From Eopsaltria australis (lineage: Eukaryota > Chordata > Aves > Passeriformes > Petroicidae): a stretch of DNA of 64,000 nucleotides. Position 1 is the stretch's first letter. Every line of letters begins with the position of its first letter. This document shows positions 10,931-23,745 of the stretch, in pieces. The translations under genes and the position numbers were made by a program. The stretch is taken from the NCBI GenBank assembly GCA_034509425.1, contig JAVTVJ010000952.1, positions 312,501 through 376,500 on the forward strand, in the 5' to 3' direction. The notes below the pieces were generated by a model. The model saw nothing but the letters and a program-made list of their open reading frames with translations. It ran no database searches and had not been told where the DNA came from.

Positions 10931-13779
10931 AAGCAGGACTGGGGTTGTTTCCTGGAGGAGGCAGCGTGGCAGCTGCTGCACAGGGACAAGGCAGGCGAGC
11001 ACCAGTGCCCAACACGAGGTGCTGAATAAACCAGGGGGGCTATTGTTGCCTTTCAGAAAGGCTATCTAATATTTTTTTTTCTTTTCTTGGAACTTGTAGC
11101 CATTTTGAAGCTTTCATTTTTCATAATGTCACAGATGATCTTTTATCTATTATCCAGTGGTGCCATTCTGACAGGCATTTGCATCAAATGGGAAGGCGCA
11201 GGCTGGAACTCTCTCAGGTGGGGAAACCAGCTTGATCTGAAAGGTTATTCCCTCTCACTGGGGCTCAGGCCTTTGTTCTTGATTCACACTCGTTTCCCCC
11301 CCATCTCAATGCAGGCATTTCTAGAGCTTTTTCTTTAGAGAAACCTTCAATTCGGAGATCTGAGCTTATTCAAGCTTCTTCCTACATAGCAGTCAAAAAC
11401 TTGTATTCACTACAAATGATGAAGCTGCTTTGAAACTTTTGTGGAAGACTCTGTATGCCTCCAGAATCCTTTCAGAACCTTTCCTACAGAGACACAGCAG
11501 CTTTCTCACTTTTTAAGGAGAGGCAACACTGATGAAGGAAGGAACTTAAGCAGCCATGAGCCTTTTTGCAGTTGCATCTCTATCTACCAACCACCCCCTC
11601 TAAAGTCCAATGGGAGCAATGACCTTTAAAGATGTGGGTAGAATATGAGCTGAGTGTCTAAAAGTTAGCAAAGCAGAAAAACTGCATGACTGGAAATATG
11701 AAAATCAGTTCAATATTACCTCGGTTTCGTAGTTCTTCACTTACGAGGTTATTAAATGACAATATAAAAAGGTGAATAAACCTCCATTTCACACAGAGAA
11801 TTTCACTGATTGAACAAGTTGCCATGTTCTCCACCTAAAAAACAGAAATAGGGCTCCTTTCCAGAGCCTTGTTGTGTTCTTGGGTTATTTGAAAGTCATT
11901 CTCAGCTGACTGAGCAAAAGGATTCCCTGCCCATCACGAGCTTCCCAATCCCCCTCACGTCTCACCAGTGCTTTCAGCTCCCAAAAACACCCCTGCTGCT
12001 GAGTCAGCACTGGGCAGGAGCCTGGGCTGGTGGTGGCAGGGAAGCTGTGCCTGGGCACCACGGCCCTGCCAGGAGCTGCTCCTGCCTTGTGGTGTGGCCA
12101 GGTCCTGCTGCAGTGGGCTGGGGCTGAGATCCTCTGGTTCCACAGGGACACAGTGGGGCACACACCTGCCTTTGCAACCTGCCCTTCCACACCTGCCTTT
12201 CCAGCAAAAATGATCCCAGCCTGTGTTTAACTTCTCTCCAGCAAAACTCTGACTGCTCAGAGCCTGCCAGGGCAAAGCTCAGAGCTGTTTAGGGAGTGCT
12301 GGGTTTGGAGGCCTGACCACATGGGAATGTTCTCCTTTTCACATTAAGATGCCCACCCCAAGCTGGGAAGGAGCAGGCATCCATTCCTGCCAGTGAAACT
12401 GAAGCATCCCAAGTTTGCCACATAAATATGCATCCCTGATCAGCGTGGGGGTTTTATTGCACACACACCTCGTTAATGTACTTGTTGTCATTTTAAAGTC
12501 CTGGATTAATAGGAAAGAGCAGCATTTCCCCCAGTGGAAGCTAGATATAAAATTTCTTGAATACCAAAGTAATAATTTTGATTTTATTGTGAACTATTTT
12601 AATAGGCAAGGAAAAACGGGAAGGGACAAGGAATTAATTATTTCCTTTTCTTCCATTCCAAGCTCTTCCTTCTTTCTAGACATCTTCTGCAAGGACCAAA
12701 TTTTGAGTTACAACACTGATATTGTGTAAGAACCCCTGTTATTAACCCTGCAGCCACAGGATGCAGAAGAAGGAAGCATCAGTGCTCCAACTCAGGATCC
12801 AGGGGGTTGGAAATTGTTTCTGAGTGTTTCTAGGTGAGTGCTTCTAGGTGCTGTGTTGTTTATGAGCAGGCAAATTAGCTGTTCCAGGAATGGAAAACCC
12901 CAGGGAAGATCTGATCTGGCCACAGATGAAACAGAATTTGGTTTGTGCTAGTGGTATGTGTGTTATGCAGTGATTATTAAAGGAAAGCTTCACATTAGAA
13001 TTTGTGGGTTTGGGGATGGGCCATGAGTAATTGTGAGGAATCTGGCATCACATTTGCTCCTGCTGTGGTTTAAATCCAGGTTAACTCTGTCACAGCAGTG
13101 GAGTTTCCAGGACTAGGAGAGTCCATGTGCAGGGAAGAGCCACCACCACCCACCACCATGGGTGTCCCAGTGCCAGGCCAGGTCCCACTGCCCCCGCCCC
13201 ATCCTCTGCTGGGGGCCAGGTTCTCATTTTGTTTTGAAACTGGTCCTTGCAACTGTCAGGGGACTCTGTTTAGAGGAATTTTCCTTCTTTGATAACCAAG
13301 GCTTTCAGATAACCACGTGAATGTGGGCACAGAGGCCATGAGGAAAGTGCTGCTCCATGGGGATCTGCAGTGGGGTAACAGGAGCCAGCTGTGCCCCCTT
13401 CCCCTGATGGTCACTGATGGACACTGATGGTGTGGCTGTCCTTTAGCCTGGCCAAAAGTGTCATCAGGGGTTGCTGGCACCTGTTTGGGGGGTGGGGAGG
13501 GTGTGAGCTGGGCAACAGCAACAACCCCAGGGCAGAGAGCTCCTGGGAGCAGTGGGGCTGGCACAGGGTGAGAACAGGCTGGGACCCAGCTGGGAGGGTG
13601 CCATGCTCCCAGGGTCCAACAGCTCTGGGATGGGAGGAGGTTCCCAGCACCCATCCCTGCCTTGTGCAAGGATTTGAGATTGCTGCCGAGGCAAGAGCAG
13701 GATCTGACCCAGCTGCTGCCCTTCCAGGACAGGGGTGAGGCCCCTCTCCAGCCCTGCTGCCTCATCATTGGTAGATACA
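10931..13779. other. Unique non-coding sequence
   Basis: No recognised repeat or gene. Locally GC-rich parts (about 12000-12230 and 13120-13760) generate overlapping open frames on both strands, the longest 170 codons on the minus strand (13256-13768). None has recognisable domains or matching splice signals. Confidence 0.55.
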
Positions 13780-14010
13780 GACACAGAACTTCATGGCAAT
13801 ATGTATTTTAAATGCATTTTAGTAGTTATTAACTAGGAAAGCAATTGCTAATTAGGGGCTCAGTAATACATGCAAGTCTGTCATACTGATAGAATGGCAC
13901 TGCTGCTGGTAATAAAAACATTTGAGGTGCTTTAAATTCTTCAGTTTAATTAAAAGTTTGTGTAATTATAGAGCAGTTTTGCTGTGTTTTATATAAGAAG
14001 GACAAGAGAC
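13780..14010. promoter_or_regulatory. AT-rich block, candidate conserved element
   Basis: About 230 bp of AT-rich complex sequence with a perfect palindromic homeodomain core CTAATTAG at 13848-13855, TTTAAATGCATTTTAG near 13808, and TTTAATTAAAAG near 13946. Open frames are absent from most of it. The function is inferred from base composition and motifs only. Confidence 0.3.
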
Positions 14011-15610
14011 CTGCAGTAAGGTCCAGTGTGCTGAGAAAGTGGATGTGTTTGTGGAGTTATTTTAAGTGATGTGGAGTCACAGCTGAAAGGGGAATAGTGC
14101 TGGAATTTGGTGAGGAATTGAATGCACAGCCTGTGGACATTGCTTGGACATGTAGGCAAGGGGTTTGCTTTCCAAAGGCATGATCCGAAAAGGGGTGGTG
14201 ACAAAAATTCCTTTCTGAAGAGACTTTTCCTTTTTTTTTTTTTAATCCAGGGCTACTGTGACTTTTTAACAGAGTATTTAAACTGTACCAGCCCAGGTGA
14301 GGTGGGCACAGTCTCCTCTTTCACTTGTTTGCCCAGGGTGACAAATATTTCAGCTCTGCAAGGCAGTGCCAGGGACAAACCTTCCCTGGGGCTGAGCCTG
14401 GGGGAGATCAGGGGGGCCTGAGCAGTGTCAGGGTGTGGGTCACAGCCCAAAAAACAGTTGGAAGGTTTGGTTTGATTGCCTATTATGGCCTGAAGAAGTT
14501 GGGGATTGGAAAGAGTCAGAACTCTTTCATCAAAACTGGTTTTCCTGAGAACCTCACCTGCAGTCCCTAAGATGTGTGTGTTTTAATTCTGTCTGGAGTG
14601 GGTGTAAGCTCCTATGCATTACACCTAACAATGCCAAGAGCACTAGCCAGGGCTAACTGCAATATTAGTAACCTCAAATTACAATTACTTACTGTTACAG
14701 CTCTTTTTAATAGTATTTTACCATCCATACTGCAAGTTTTACAGTCTGTACCACTTACTGCTAAATACTTCCTGGGCTCCTGTGGCTCTCCATGCCACGG
14801 GTGCCTCCACTGCCCTGAGTGTGTTCTGTGTGATCAAGTGAAAATGGGAACCTTGTGGGACAGAGAGGCTTTCTGAACTATAAATCATTATTGCTAATGA
14901 TGATGCAGAAGCAGATACCTAATAACAACTCGAGGAGTTTGTTCAGTCCTATTAAGTGGAAAGTCTTGGCCTCTTGGGCTCAGCCTCTCGGAACAGAGTT
15001 TTAAATAACCAGCTGATGACGCAGTGGCTCAGAATAAAAAGTAAATCTGTGCTTTTAGGTTCTGCTCTGGTCTGTGGAGTTGGATTCTGTCAGAAATGGA
15101 GCAGTGAAATTTAGTAAAGCATGTGACACCTGCATAATGAACAAGTGGCCTCTGAGAAATATGTCTGTGTTAACCTGATTTTAGTAAGACAGCAACAGCA
15201 GAGCCCAGGACAGCGTGAAGAACAAAAGAAAAGGGCTTTCCCATCTTGAATATATGGGATTGAAAAACTAGAGAGAGAGAGAACACACTTCAGGACCATG
15301 GAACCTGGAAGAGTTGGATTATCCTTAGTGTTCATTATCCTTGACTATAGTAGTTGTAGTAAAGGAACTGATGACAGATAAATATTTTCTCTCTTTGAAG
15401 GAAATGTGTGGTTTAAACCCATTTCTTGATTAACAGCCGATACCAGACTTGAAACAAATATGGGAGGTTTTCATGATTAAACTAACTTTTCTTTACCCTG
15501 TCTGAACCTCAGAAGTGAACTGGATTGCATTGTACTGTCAATATCTGAGAGCTGTTACTGAATCACGAATGTTCAGTGTTGGGGTTTATGAATTATATCT
15601 GAGACTTAGA
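14011..15610. other. Unique non-coding sequence
   Basis: Ordinary mixed sequence with a T13 run at 14231-14243 and a short GA run near 15271-15282. The stretch about 14600-14770 is AT-rich and complex and could be another regulatory block, but the evidence is weak. Confidence 0.5.
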
Positions 15611-15811
15611 CTTCCCCATGAGGGTGGGCAGGCCCTGGCACAGGGTGCCCAGAGAAGCTGTGGCTGCCCCTGGATCCCTGGCAGTGCCCAAGGCCAGGCT
15701 GGACACTGGGGCTTGGAGCAATCTGGGACAGTGGAAGGTGTCCCTGTCATGGCAGGGGTGGCACTGGATGGGCTTTAAGATCTTCCAACCCAAATCACTC
15801 TGGGATTCTGT
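15611..15811 (+). mobile_element. CR1 LINE 3' fragment
   Basis: A plus-strand CR1 3' end of about 200 bp running from GAGGGTGGGCAGGCCCTGG through GGGCTTTAAGATC to a terminal GGGATTCTGTC. Roughly 95 consecutive bases (about 15623-15720) match the copy at 62.65-62.75 kb without a visible difference, so both come from one recently active CR1 subfamily. The 5' truncation is typical. Confidence 0.92.
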
Positions 15812-17290
15812 CAACAATCCTGGGAGCTGCTGTTTGAGTTACCACTGGATGGGTGATGGACACCTGGTGGACCTGGGCATAATGTTACTTGAAAATGTGT
15901 GTTATGTAATGTTACCTTGAAACATTGTTATATTTTTTAAATGTGCAAAATTGACACAAATTGCTGCTGGCCTCTTCTCCCCCGGCTGTGCTGGAAGTTT
16001 ATCTGTGCTTGGCAGCAGGAGTGAAAGGGCAGAGCAGCCACAGTTATCATAGGCAGCCATCTCTCATCCCAAGAGGAAAGGTGAATTTTGCAGGAAAGTC
16101 CAATAAACTCAGGGAATTTAAGAGCAAGAGGTGCTCCTGGTAAAGGTTGGTGCCACCTGGGCTAAGAGTTTTCATTATTATGTCCCCTCTAAAGAGTTCA
16201 CAAAAGTAACCTGTTGCAGCCCTAGCTCAGAATCACACTGTGGCTGTCCCTGCACTGGGACCTTCCCACTTCAGTCCCTCCTTGGCCCAGGGGCTGCTCC
16301 CTGGGTAGCAGAAGCTCCCAGCTCAGGGTGCAGCCCTTGTCTGTCCCTGGGGAGCCCAGGCAGGTCTGTGACAGCACCAAGCACATCCCAGCACGTCCGT
16401 CCAGCTGCTCCCGGGATGGATCTGTCATATCAGCCCCAGTGCTGGCACTGTGTTAGGCTTAACTTATGTCCCTGGATGAAAGAATTAAAGAGCTTGTCTG
16501 GGCTCTGTGTTAAGGGCTCCTGTGTGTTGATAGGACTTGAGTTATTTAAGTTCACTCTGCAGTGAAACAACCCCCAAGGGACTGTCAGCCTGAGAACACC
16601 CACTAACCACAGCTTGTCATGTTCCTGCGTGCAGGGAGGAGTGAGCTTTTGAGTAATTAGTGCCCAAAGCATTCACTGCTTTGTAGGTCAAAAGCAAAAC
16701 CTTAATTCTACCAGAAAACTAATCAGAAGCCAGCACAGATTTGGGAGCATGGCTGTAATCAGCTTTCCCTGTGACACACCACTTAATGAGCAGGCAGCAG
16801 CCTTTTCCTCCAGCTCAAATTTCCAGCTGACCCATGGAGTGCATGTTGTTGTAGCCTTAAACACCAGGTGACAAAGGTAAGGATATCCACGATGGGTCCA
16901 GGCTCTGAAATGGATGTTTGAGCCTTTATTAGGGAATGGAAATAGCAAAGTTCATCCTGGCCTCTAAGGTGTGTAACTGGGTGGCTGCCAGTCATCTGGG
17001 GAATGAGGTAAATAGGAAGAACATGTAGCTTGTGCAGCAGAAAAGCTGTCTGAATTTCTGTTCTTCCATGAATTCATGCCTGGATAGTCTCTTGGGAGAG
17101 ATCCTTGGGCACAAAACACGAGCAGGGGCTGTGGTGCCCTTGGGCTCCTGGCAGGATCCAGCTCCTTATCCCCGATCTCGAGTCGGGGTACAAAGATAAC
17201 ACTGGAGTTTCCTTCTTCAGGCACTTCAGGAGACCCTCAGTATCTCCTCTGGAAGTGTTTGCAAGCATTTGTACACGAGTTGAACATTGC
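15812..17290. other. Unique non-coding sequence
   Basis: No repeat or gene recognised. The open frames (up to about 144 codons, 16131-16565) have no domain. Confidence 0.55.
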
Positions 17291-17560
17291 TGCTGCCCTC
17301 CTTTAAAGGCTGACGATTAATTAAGCCATTTTAATCGCACGCTCTTGTGTACGGTTACAGCGCACCGGGAGTAGAAGGAGGGAAGGAGTGATGTATTCAC
17401 TTACCCTGCTCACCCTACCATACACTGCTGTGTGTACTGGGAAAGATAAGGAGCAATGTTAAACACAACATTAAAATAATTATGTTCATTATAATGCAGG
17501 TTGTCAGATGCTTGTGTCAGTCTCAGTGAAAAATAAACTTCTGCTGTCCTTGTAGTGTAT
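17291..17560. promoter_or_regulatory. Candidate regulatory block with TTAATTAA core
   Basis: Complex sequence with TTAATTAA at 17317-17324, TTTTAATCGCAC just after it, several CpGs between 17311 and 17371, and an AT-rich part with AAAATAATTATG near 17474. From 17321 to 18045 neither strand has an open frame of 60 codons. This is weak compositional evidence for an enhancer-like element. Confidence 0.22.
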
Positions 17561-20500
17561 TTTTTCATGATGCAGGAGGAAATGCAATGCTTGAATTGTT
17601 TCTTGTGTTTCCTGGAATCTGAAACTTCCCTTTCATGTGTTTGATGTGATTTCTGAATTTCTTGTGAGCAGTGAGAAAATGCAGAAAAATGAAATATTAC
17701 AAAGATATTTCTAAGGCAATATTTTTCAGCTGTGTTGAGGAGAGAGAATCTTACAGGAAAGGCGGTGACAAGAGGGGTGGGTCAGACAAAATCCACCAAG
17801 GAAATGTGCTTTAAGGTACCTGCTTTCCATGGGATCCAGAGCTGGGAGGAACTTGTACGTATGTTAATAAACCAGATTTTTTAAACAGTTTCTGGCGCAG
17901 CAGGCAAACAGACATGACTGTCAAGTTAGCATGTATAGCCAGTACCCCTGCAGGAATATAATCTGAGCTACTTTAAACCTTTACCTGAACATCTCCAAGC
18001 ACTTTTGAGCCCCTTTACTCTGTCAGACCAGAAAGCCAATTCCAGTCATTTTTGGGGAGGAGTGGCCTGAAGCACTGTCAGCTGAAATGCCACAGCCACA
18101 CGTGAGATGAAGATGCAACAACTGGTGCAGAGCCCGCTTATCTCAGCACTGTAGTGCTCTCTCCATGTCAAGATGTCCTTCACTTGCTGCAGGATGAGCT
18201 CAGACTCAATTCTTGAGTAAAAGACTATCCCTTTCTTCACTCTCTTCTCTTCAGACCATTTAACTTCATGTAAAAAGCCCAGGAACAAGACTTGGAAGCT
18301 TGGTCAGTTCTGTTCTTGATCTGCTGGTGGCAGTGGCCATGTCTCTGCTGCGTCTCTTCCGCTGTCATGGAGCAAAGACCCTGATGATATTGTCCTTCCT
18401 GCTACTGAAATGATAAACAGGAGCAGGACTTGTCTGTGTGTGAAATGACTATTCCTAAGTGTCTGTGTTTGCAGCATCTTCATTTTGAAGCTACCCTTGG
18501 TGTATAACTAAGGGTGTTTCAAAAGAAAACACCTTTCTCATATATCTGCAAATGAGATAAACCCTTCAACTTTTAATTGATCTACCCTCATAAAAATCAA
18601 GCAGAAACATTGAGAGTGGACTTGTAGCTCGTGGTCTGTAGGTTGTTTTTTTAGAGTAAGTGTCCTGGCATTTATTACAGGAATCTTTCTCCTGCTCCCT
18701 TCCCGTTCTTCCCTCCCCCAGTCCCCTGTGCTGACCCCTAATCCCAACAAAATGAAGATCTGGTTGTCATATGGATGGCAAAGCCTTCCTCTTGCATCAC
18801 AAACAGTGTAGATCAAAAACACCTCATTTGAAAACAGATGTTTTCTGGTAGTGATTAATATAGTTTCTCCCCCTCTACCTTTTTTTTTTTAGAAGACTCT
18901 TTTATTTTGTAATCATTTGCTTTAGCATTAGCTTGAGGGACTGAACTTAGGCACAGCGATGGCTGGATGAACTGGTTCATTTGAAACACGAAGCTGATCT
19001 GAATTTTCAAGCTCAAAAGGAAACCATTTACTTTTCCATGCATGTTCTCCCTGGTTTAGGCTTAAAGGAAAAGTCCTGTGTGGATCAACATTCTCAAATA
19101 CCTCTCTCAAGCGAGAGAGCTCCGGTGGAAGCCGTGGGGTGCTGAGCGCTCACAGCCTCCGGTGTCACTGGTGCCTTCTGAATTTCCCTGCCTCTCTCCA
19201 GGTGCCTCTTTTGAAAATCTCAGTACCAGGTCTTTTATTTGACAGCTCTTTCACAGAATGATTTCTCTCCTGATTTATTTGGCCAAAAATGTTCCCCTTA
19301 TTTCATTCTTCCACTCCTCAGCTGTGCACAGCTCGGCTTTCTCCTTCTGCGCTGGAATTGGCTGCATTTTACTGAGGCTTCAAATAGAGAGGATTTGAGC
19401 CCATAAATCCTTGCTCTGTGTGAGTCCTTATTTTCACTAATAGCACCACTGAAGTCATCAAGACTGTTTACATGAATAGGATCAGGAGTAATTCTAGTTG
19501 GGTCTAATTAGTTACACCAATTTAAGTGAAAGCAGCATCAATCCGTTGTTTTGCAGAGGACATTGGGATGAAAAATGCAAACGCAGACTCTGAACCCACA
19601 TGGTTGTGTATGGTTAAAGGATATTGTTGTCTGGCATTTTTCACAAAGAACAATCATTAGTACAAGTTGGAAAAATACAGGGTTTGGGGCTGCATTTTCC
19701 CTGCAATTTAATATTACTTGGTATTGGTTAGAAATAAATTGTTACAGACTCCCTTTGAATTCCTTTAGGGTAAATATTTATCACATGTAACATTTCCTCA
19801 ATATTCTGAATTTTCAATACAATTAGCTTCACTGCAGGTTATTTACTCCCAAGTCAGAATTCAAGGAAAAGCCTCCAAGTGTATTTTGAGCTGAGCTATT
19901 CATCAGAAGTCCAACGTGATTTTGTTCAAAGTGAAGCAAAAGCTGTGGGAGATTTTCGAGCTGGGGAACTGCATTTGCAAGAGGCATAAAACTAATGGTG
20001 TACACAAAGTGCCTTGTTTTTCCTCCTTTCTGTGGGGGGTGTTTGAAATGCTCATTACTTGGTTCAAAATGGGATGTTGGCAGTGAGGTGATGACGGGAG
20101 GGAAGCGCAGCTCTGTGCATCCCTGGCAGAAGGCTCGCAGGAGCACGGAGCCATTTACAGTCTGTCCACCCTGGTGACAGCTCCTGGCTGGGTGAGAATC
20201 CCTCAGGGGTGTCAGCAGGGGTGGCAGGAGCTGCTGGGAGCACCCCCAGCCCAGGGGAGGTGGGTGCTGGGGAGGGGTTCTGGGCTGAGGTCTGGGGGTG
20301 CCGTGGGCACCTCCAGGAGGTTGAAACCACTGCACTCATTTCATTTGTGAAATAACTCAAAACCACAGAGACTCAGCTCACCTGGCACTGGCTGAACATC
20401 TCTGGCATTTGTTCCATTGGTGATAATCCATGAGCCTTCGGATGCCCTTGGGCTCTTCTGCAAGAACTTGTTAGTGAAACCACTTTCTTCTAGAGACTTG

Positions 20501-21239
20501 ATCCTGTTTGGTTAATCCTATTTAATCACAAGCTTTACGTGTTCTCAAATCAGAAATGAGTGCAGTTTGCTTGAAATCGGGGTCAGGTTGTCTCCTCCAA
20601 GTGTTGAGGAGTGTGTTCATTGGGATGCAGTTCCACATTACAATCTACTGCTGGTAAAGTTGCTGTAGGAGCTTCCAGCCTTTCCCACGTGTAGTTCACT
20701 GCCCTTTCATGGGTTGTACTCTGTGCTGGCTCAGTCAAATGAGTCAGGATAAGCTGGGGGGTGAAGAAGACAAAAGGATAATTCAACTGAAGCAATGGAA
20801 GTCCACAAGGGAAAGGGTTGGCAGGATCCTTGGGGAACTGGGAGAAGCCTTGTGACAAGGAGGGAACTTCTCGGTGACATTTTCAGAGGCCATGTTCTAC
20901 TCACTGAGATTTATAATGAAATTTAGCACGTTCATGGAGTGAAGTTGAAGATGATTTGTAGACTAGTTGCAGTTGGTTTGGGTTTTTTACTTTAAAGCCA
21001 CCATAAACAGCATCTGCTGATGTGGTTTGTAATCACCTCAAACTCATTTAAGTTGAACCATTCAGCAAAGAGATTAATTTATACTTCATCCATAATATAA
21101 CTTCTTCTGGGAGTAAAAGCTGGAGAGGATGATGGACAGCATGAAATTTCTCATTACTTGGTTCTAGAAGGGACAAGCCAAAACATTAAAATGCTCCAAA
21201 CAATTCAGGATATTTTAAAGCTTTCTAAAAGCTTTTTCC
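17561..21239. other. Unique non-coding sequence
   Basis: Mixed AT-rich sequence, with a G-rich patch at 20180-20310. No recognised repeats, RNA genes or exons. The longest open frame (168 codons, minus strand, 19829-20335) lies partly in the G-rich patch and shows no domain. Confidence 0.55.
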
Positions 21240-21261
21240 TTTTTTTTTTTTTTTTTTTTTT
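21240..21261 (+). repeat. T22 homopolymer tract
   Basis: An uninterrupted run of 22 T directly precedes the left arm of the inverted repeat at 21269. A second T-rich tract (21584-21616, two C interruptions) lies beyond the right arm. Confidence 0.95.
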
Positions 21262-21268
21262 AAAGATG

Positions 21269-21510
21269 TTTCATTATAGGGAACTTCAAAGAGTACATTT
21301 GATCTGCTGGTATGGTTTTGACTGTATCCACCAGGAGTTCACTTAAGCCAAGCAGTGAAACAATAATGTATGTTGTACAGCTGAAATGAAAATTAACCTA
21401 ATGTACAGTATTTGCTGCCTTGCACAGCTGAAATGAACTCCTGGTGGACAGGGAAAAAAATGCTGGCAGATCAAATACACCTTTTGAAGTTTATTATAAT
21501 AAAATGAAAT
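21269..21510. repeat. Imperfect long inverted repeat (fold-back element)
   Basis: The left arm (21269-21341) and right arm (21434-21510) are imperfect reverse complements over about 75 bp. The inner 15 bp pair perfectly (TCCACCAGGAGTTCA at 21327-21341 against TGAACTCCTGGTGGA at 21434-21448). Other paired blocks are ACTTCAAA with TTTGAAGT, and ATTTGATCTGC with GCAGATCAAAT. The loop is about 92 bp and contains ACAGCTGAAATGAA, repeated directly across the right-arm junction. The shape fits an ancient palindromic low-copy repeat or a foldback DNA element; I cannot name the family. Confidence 0.8.
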
Positions 21511-21583
21511 AAAGCCGCCAAGGGAAGCATTTGCAAAAAAGAAAGGCTTAGGAGGGCTACAGCTGTTGTATACTGCTCTGGTC

Positions 21584-21616
21584 TTTTTTTTTTTTTTTTC
21601 TTTTTCTTTTTTTTTT
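21584..21616 (+). repeat. T-rich tract
   Basis: T16, C, T5, C and T10 in succession. It lies about 75 bp outside the right arm of the inverted repeat. Confidence 0.95.
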
Positions 21617-23540
21617 AATTGCATTTACTAAAGCCCCAGTACAGAGCCCACTGAAGCCATTGTGAGTCTTCCCATTAGCTGTTCTGGGCCCTGATATCAG
21701 ATTGCTGGGACCATCCTGGCCAAGTTTCCCCAAAAGCCACAAGCTTTACTGGGAGCCCCAGTGATTCTGCCCACGTGTGGCCTGAATGATCCACCAGAAC
21801 CTGATGTCTTGCTAAAAAGGAAATTTTCTTGGAAGGATTTTTCATCTAGAGAATTGTGGTATCATAATTTTCAGTTAGCATTTTGCTCCCTCTAAATAAA
21901 TCCCTCTCCTCCATCCTTTACTCCTGATAAATACAGTCACAGTAGTCCTGGTTTTAATCAGGAGATTAAAAGTGTCCATGCTTCAACTAGCATGGTGAGC
22001 CCCCTTTGCTGGGGGAGATTAAGCCCTGCAGAGGTTAGCCTGTTTCTGTACGCAAAAAGGATTTTTTTATTAACATCAGTAGATTAAATAAAATTGCCTA
22101 TTTGGGGACCTTTTCCTTCTCTTTTTCCCTGAAAGGTGATTAGCATGTCCTGAGAAGTGTCAGTCAAAACTGCAAGAGCACAAAGTCCTCGGCATTGCTC
22201 CTGTGGCCTCTCCAGGCAGTGCTGGAGGATCAGACTGAATACTGTGAGCGCTTGCCAGGGAAATGGGTGTCACTTCCTCCATCCAGCATTCTGCCAGCTG
22301 GGAGAAACTCCAAAACCAAATTAACATTGTCTTCTCTTTTCCCCCTTATTTAAGGGAAATAATAAAAGCAGCCCTGTGTCTTTATATGCGTCCCCCATAT
22401 GCTCTGGTGGATCTGCTGGTGCATCCATCAGTTTGCTTTGACAGGGAGGGGCTGTTTTGACACAAGCCCCAGTGGGAGGGCGTTTACATCCCAGGAGAGC
22501 TGGGCTGGACAGCAGAGCTCATCAGCAGCCTGCAGATGGCCCATGGGTCACTGGGTCGGCCAGCAGCACCAGTCTGGGAGCACTGGGATCTCTGCGGGAC
22601 CCAGAGGCCATGAGGCACCCAGTTCAGCCTGAATTCCCAGTTTCCACATAGGGCTGGTTGGCTCAGCTTGGGGAAATCTCACCCTTGCAGTGGGGGTTGC
22701 TGTGGGAGCTCAATCCTGCTTGAGCAGAAACAGCCAGGGGACTCAGCCAAGTCAGGGTGTGTTTGTGCAGGACCCTGGGTGTCTGTATGGACTGTACAGA
22801 ATAAATGGATGTGTTCCTGTGGCCAGTGCCACTGAAACTTCATGCACACAGCTGCAGCCTGGGAAGATGAGGAGCTGCTGCAGCTCTGTTTGCAGAGCTG
22901 GTTTGGGCATGGGACCTCAGCCTGTCAAAAATTCAGTCCAGATCTTCTGTCTCAGGCCAGTGTCTAATCAGGGCACTGTCTTGTGCAGGATCAGGTCTTT
23001 TGTTTTAGTGTTACAGAACGATGCCTGATCCCATAAACCCTTCCGTGGATGGGGGGGTAATCTGTGCTTATGGGATTAGTCACTCTGAAAGCACTCCTGA
23101 GTAAATAAAGTGTACTCACAAGAGCAAGGCTTTAGCAGCAGCTCACTTCTCTGTGTAGAAGAGCTGGAATGCTGTAGCAGGCAGCACCCTCCGAATTCTG
23201 CCCAATGTTTTTTCTCTGCCAGCCCCTGATGGGAACGAGTGGCAAACCAGGAATTTTGTGGGTCCTAAATTTGTATTTGTTTGACAGCCCAGGCATTGTC
23301 TGTGTATTCCCATCCCCTCCTCCCGGAGCAGTGGGCATCCCCCGCAGAAAGTGAAAACTGAATGAACTGATTGCTTAACCTCTCCTGACTCTACCCTGGT
23401 GGTAGATCATTAATGGTGTAGAAAACGAGGGCCAGCGCTGGCAGCACAGGGTGGGGTGTGTATGCATCTTTAAGAGATTTATGTGGAGGTCTGAGATGAG
23501 GAGACAGCACTGTGGTACATCATCATGCAGGAGACATCAG
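21617..23540. other. Unique non-coding sequence
   Basis: Ordinary mixed sequence without recognised repeats or genes. Confidence 0.55.
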
Positions 23541-23745
23541 AGACGTTCTTCTTCGCTTGGATGCATTATCATAAAAAGTGATTTAGACTAGAGCTGATTG
23601 ATGCAAATGGTCCTCTGTTCTTTCCTATCATTAGCGGCCTCTTTCAGTGGCCAGAGGCAGTGATTAAAGCTGTCATTTGGAGCTGCTCATTAAAGACGAG
23701 CACTCGAGTAGCGGGAGGAAAAAAGGTTGAAGAAGCATGATTTTA
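23541..23745. promoter_or_regulatory. Candidate enhancer with PBX/HOX-like and octamer sites
   Basis: A complex block containing TGATTGAT (PBX/HOX-type) at 23595-23602 overlapping a perfect POU octamer ATGCAAAT at 23601-23608. TTATCATAAAAAGTG lies upstream near 23568, and GTGATTAAAG and CTCATTAAAG follow near 23661 and 23687. The adjoining composite sites are typical of neural and developmental enhancers. The function is inferred. Confidence 0.35.

Noticed and set aside
10518..11029. Frames of 98-165 codons on both strands
   Set aside because: They lie in a CR1 3' region that is not coding in intact CR1 elements.
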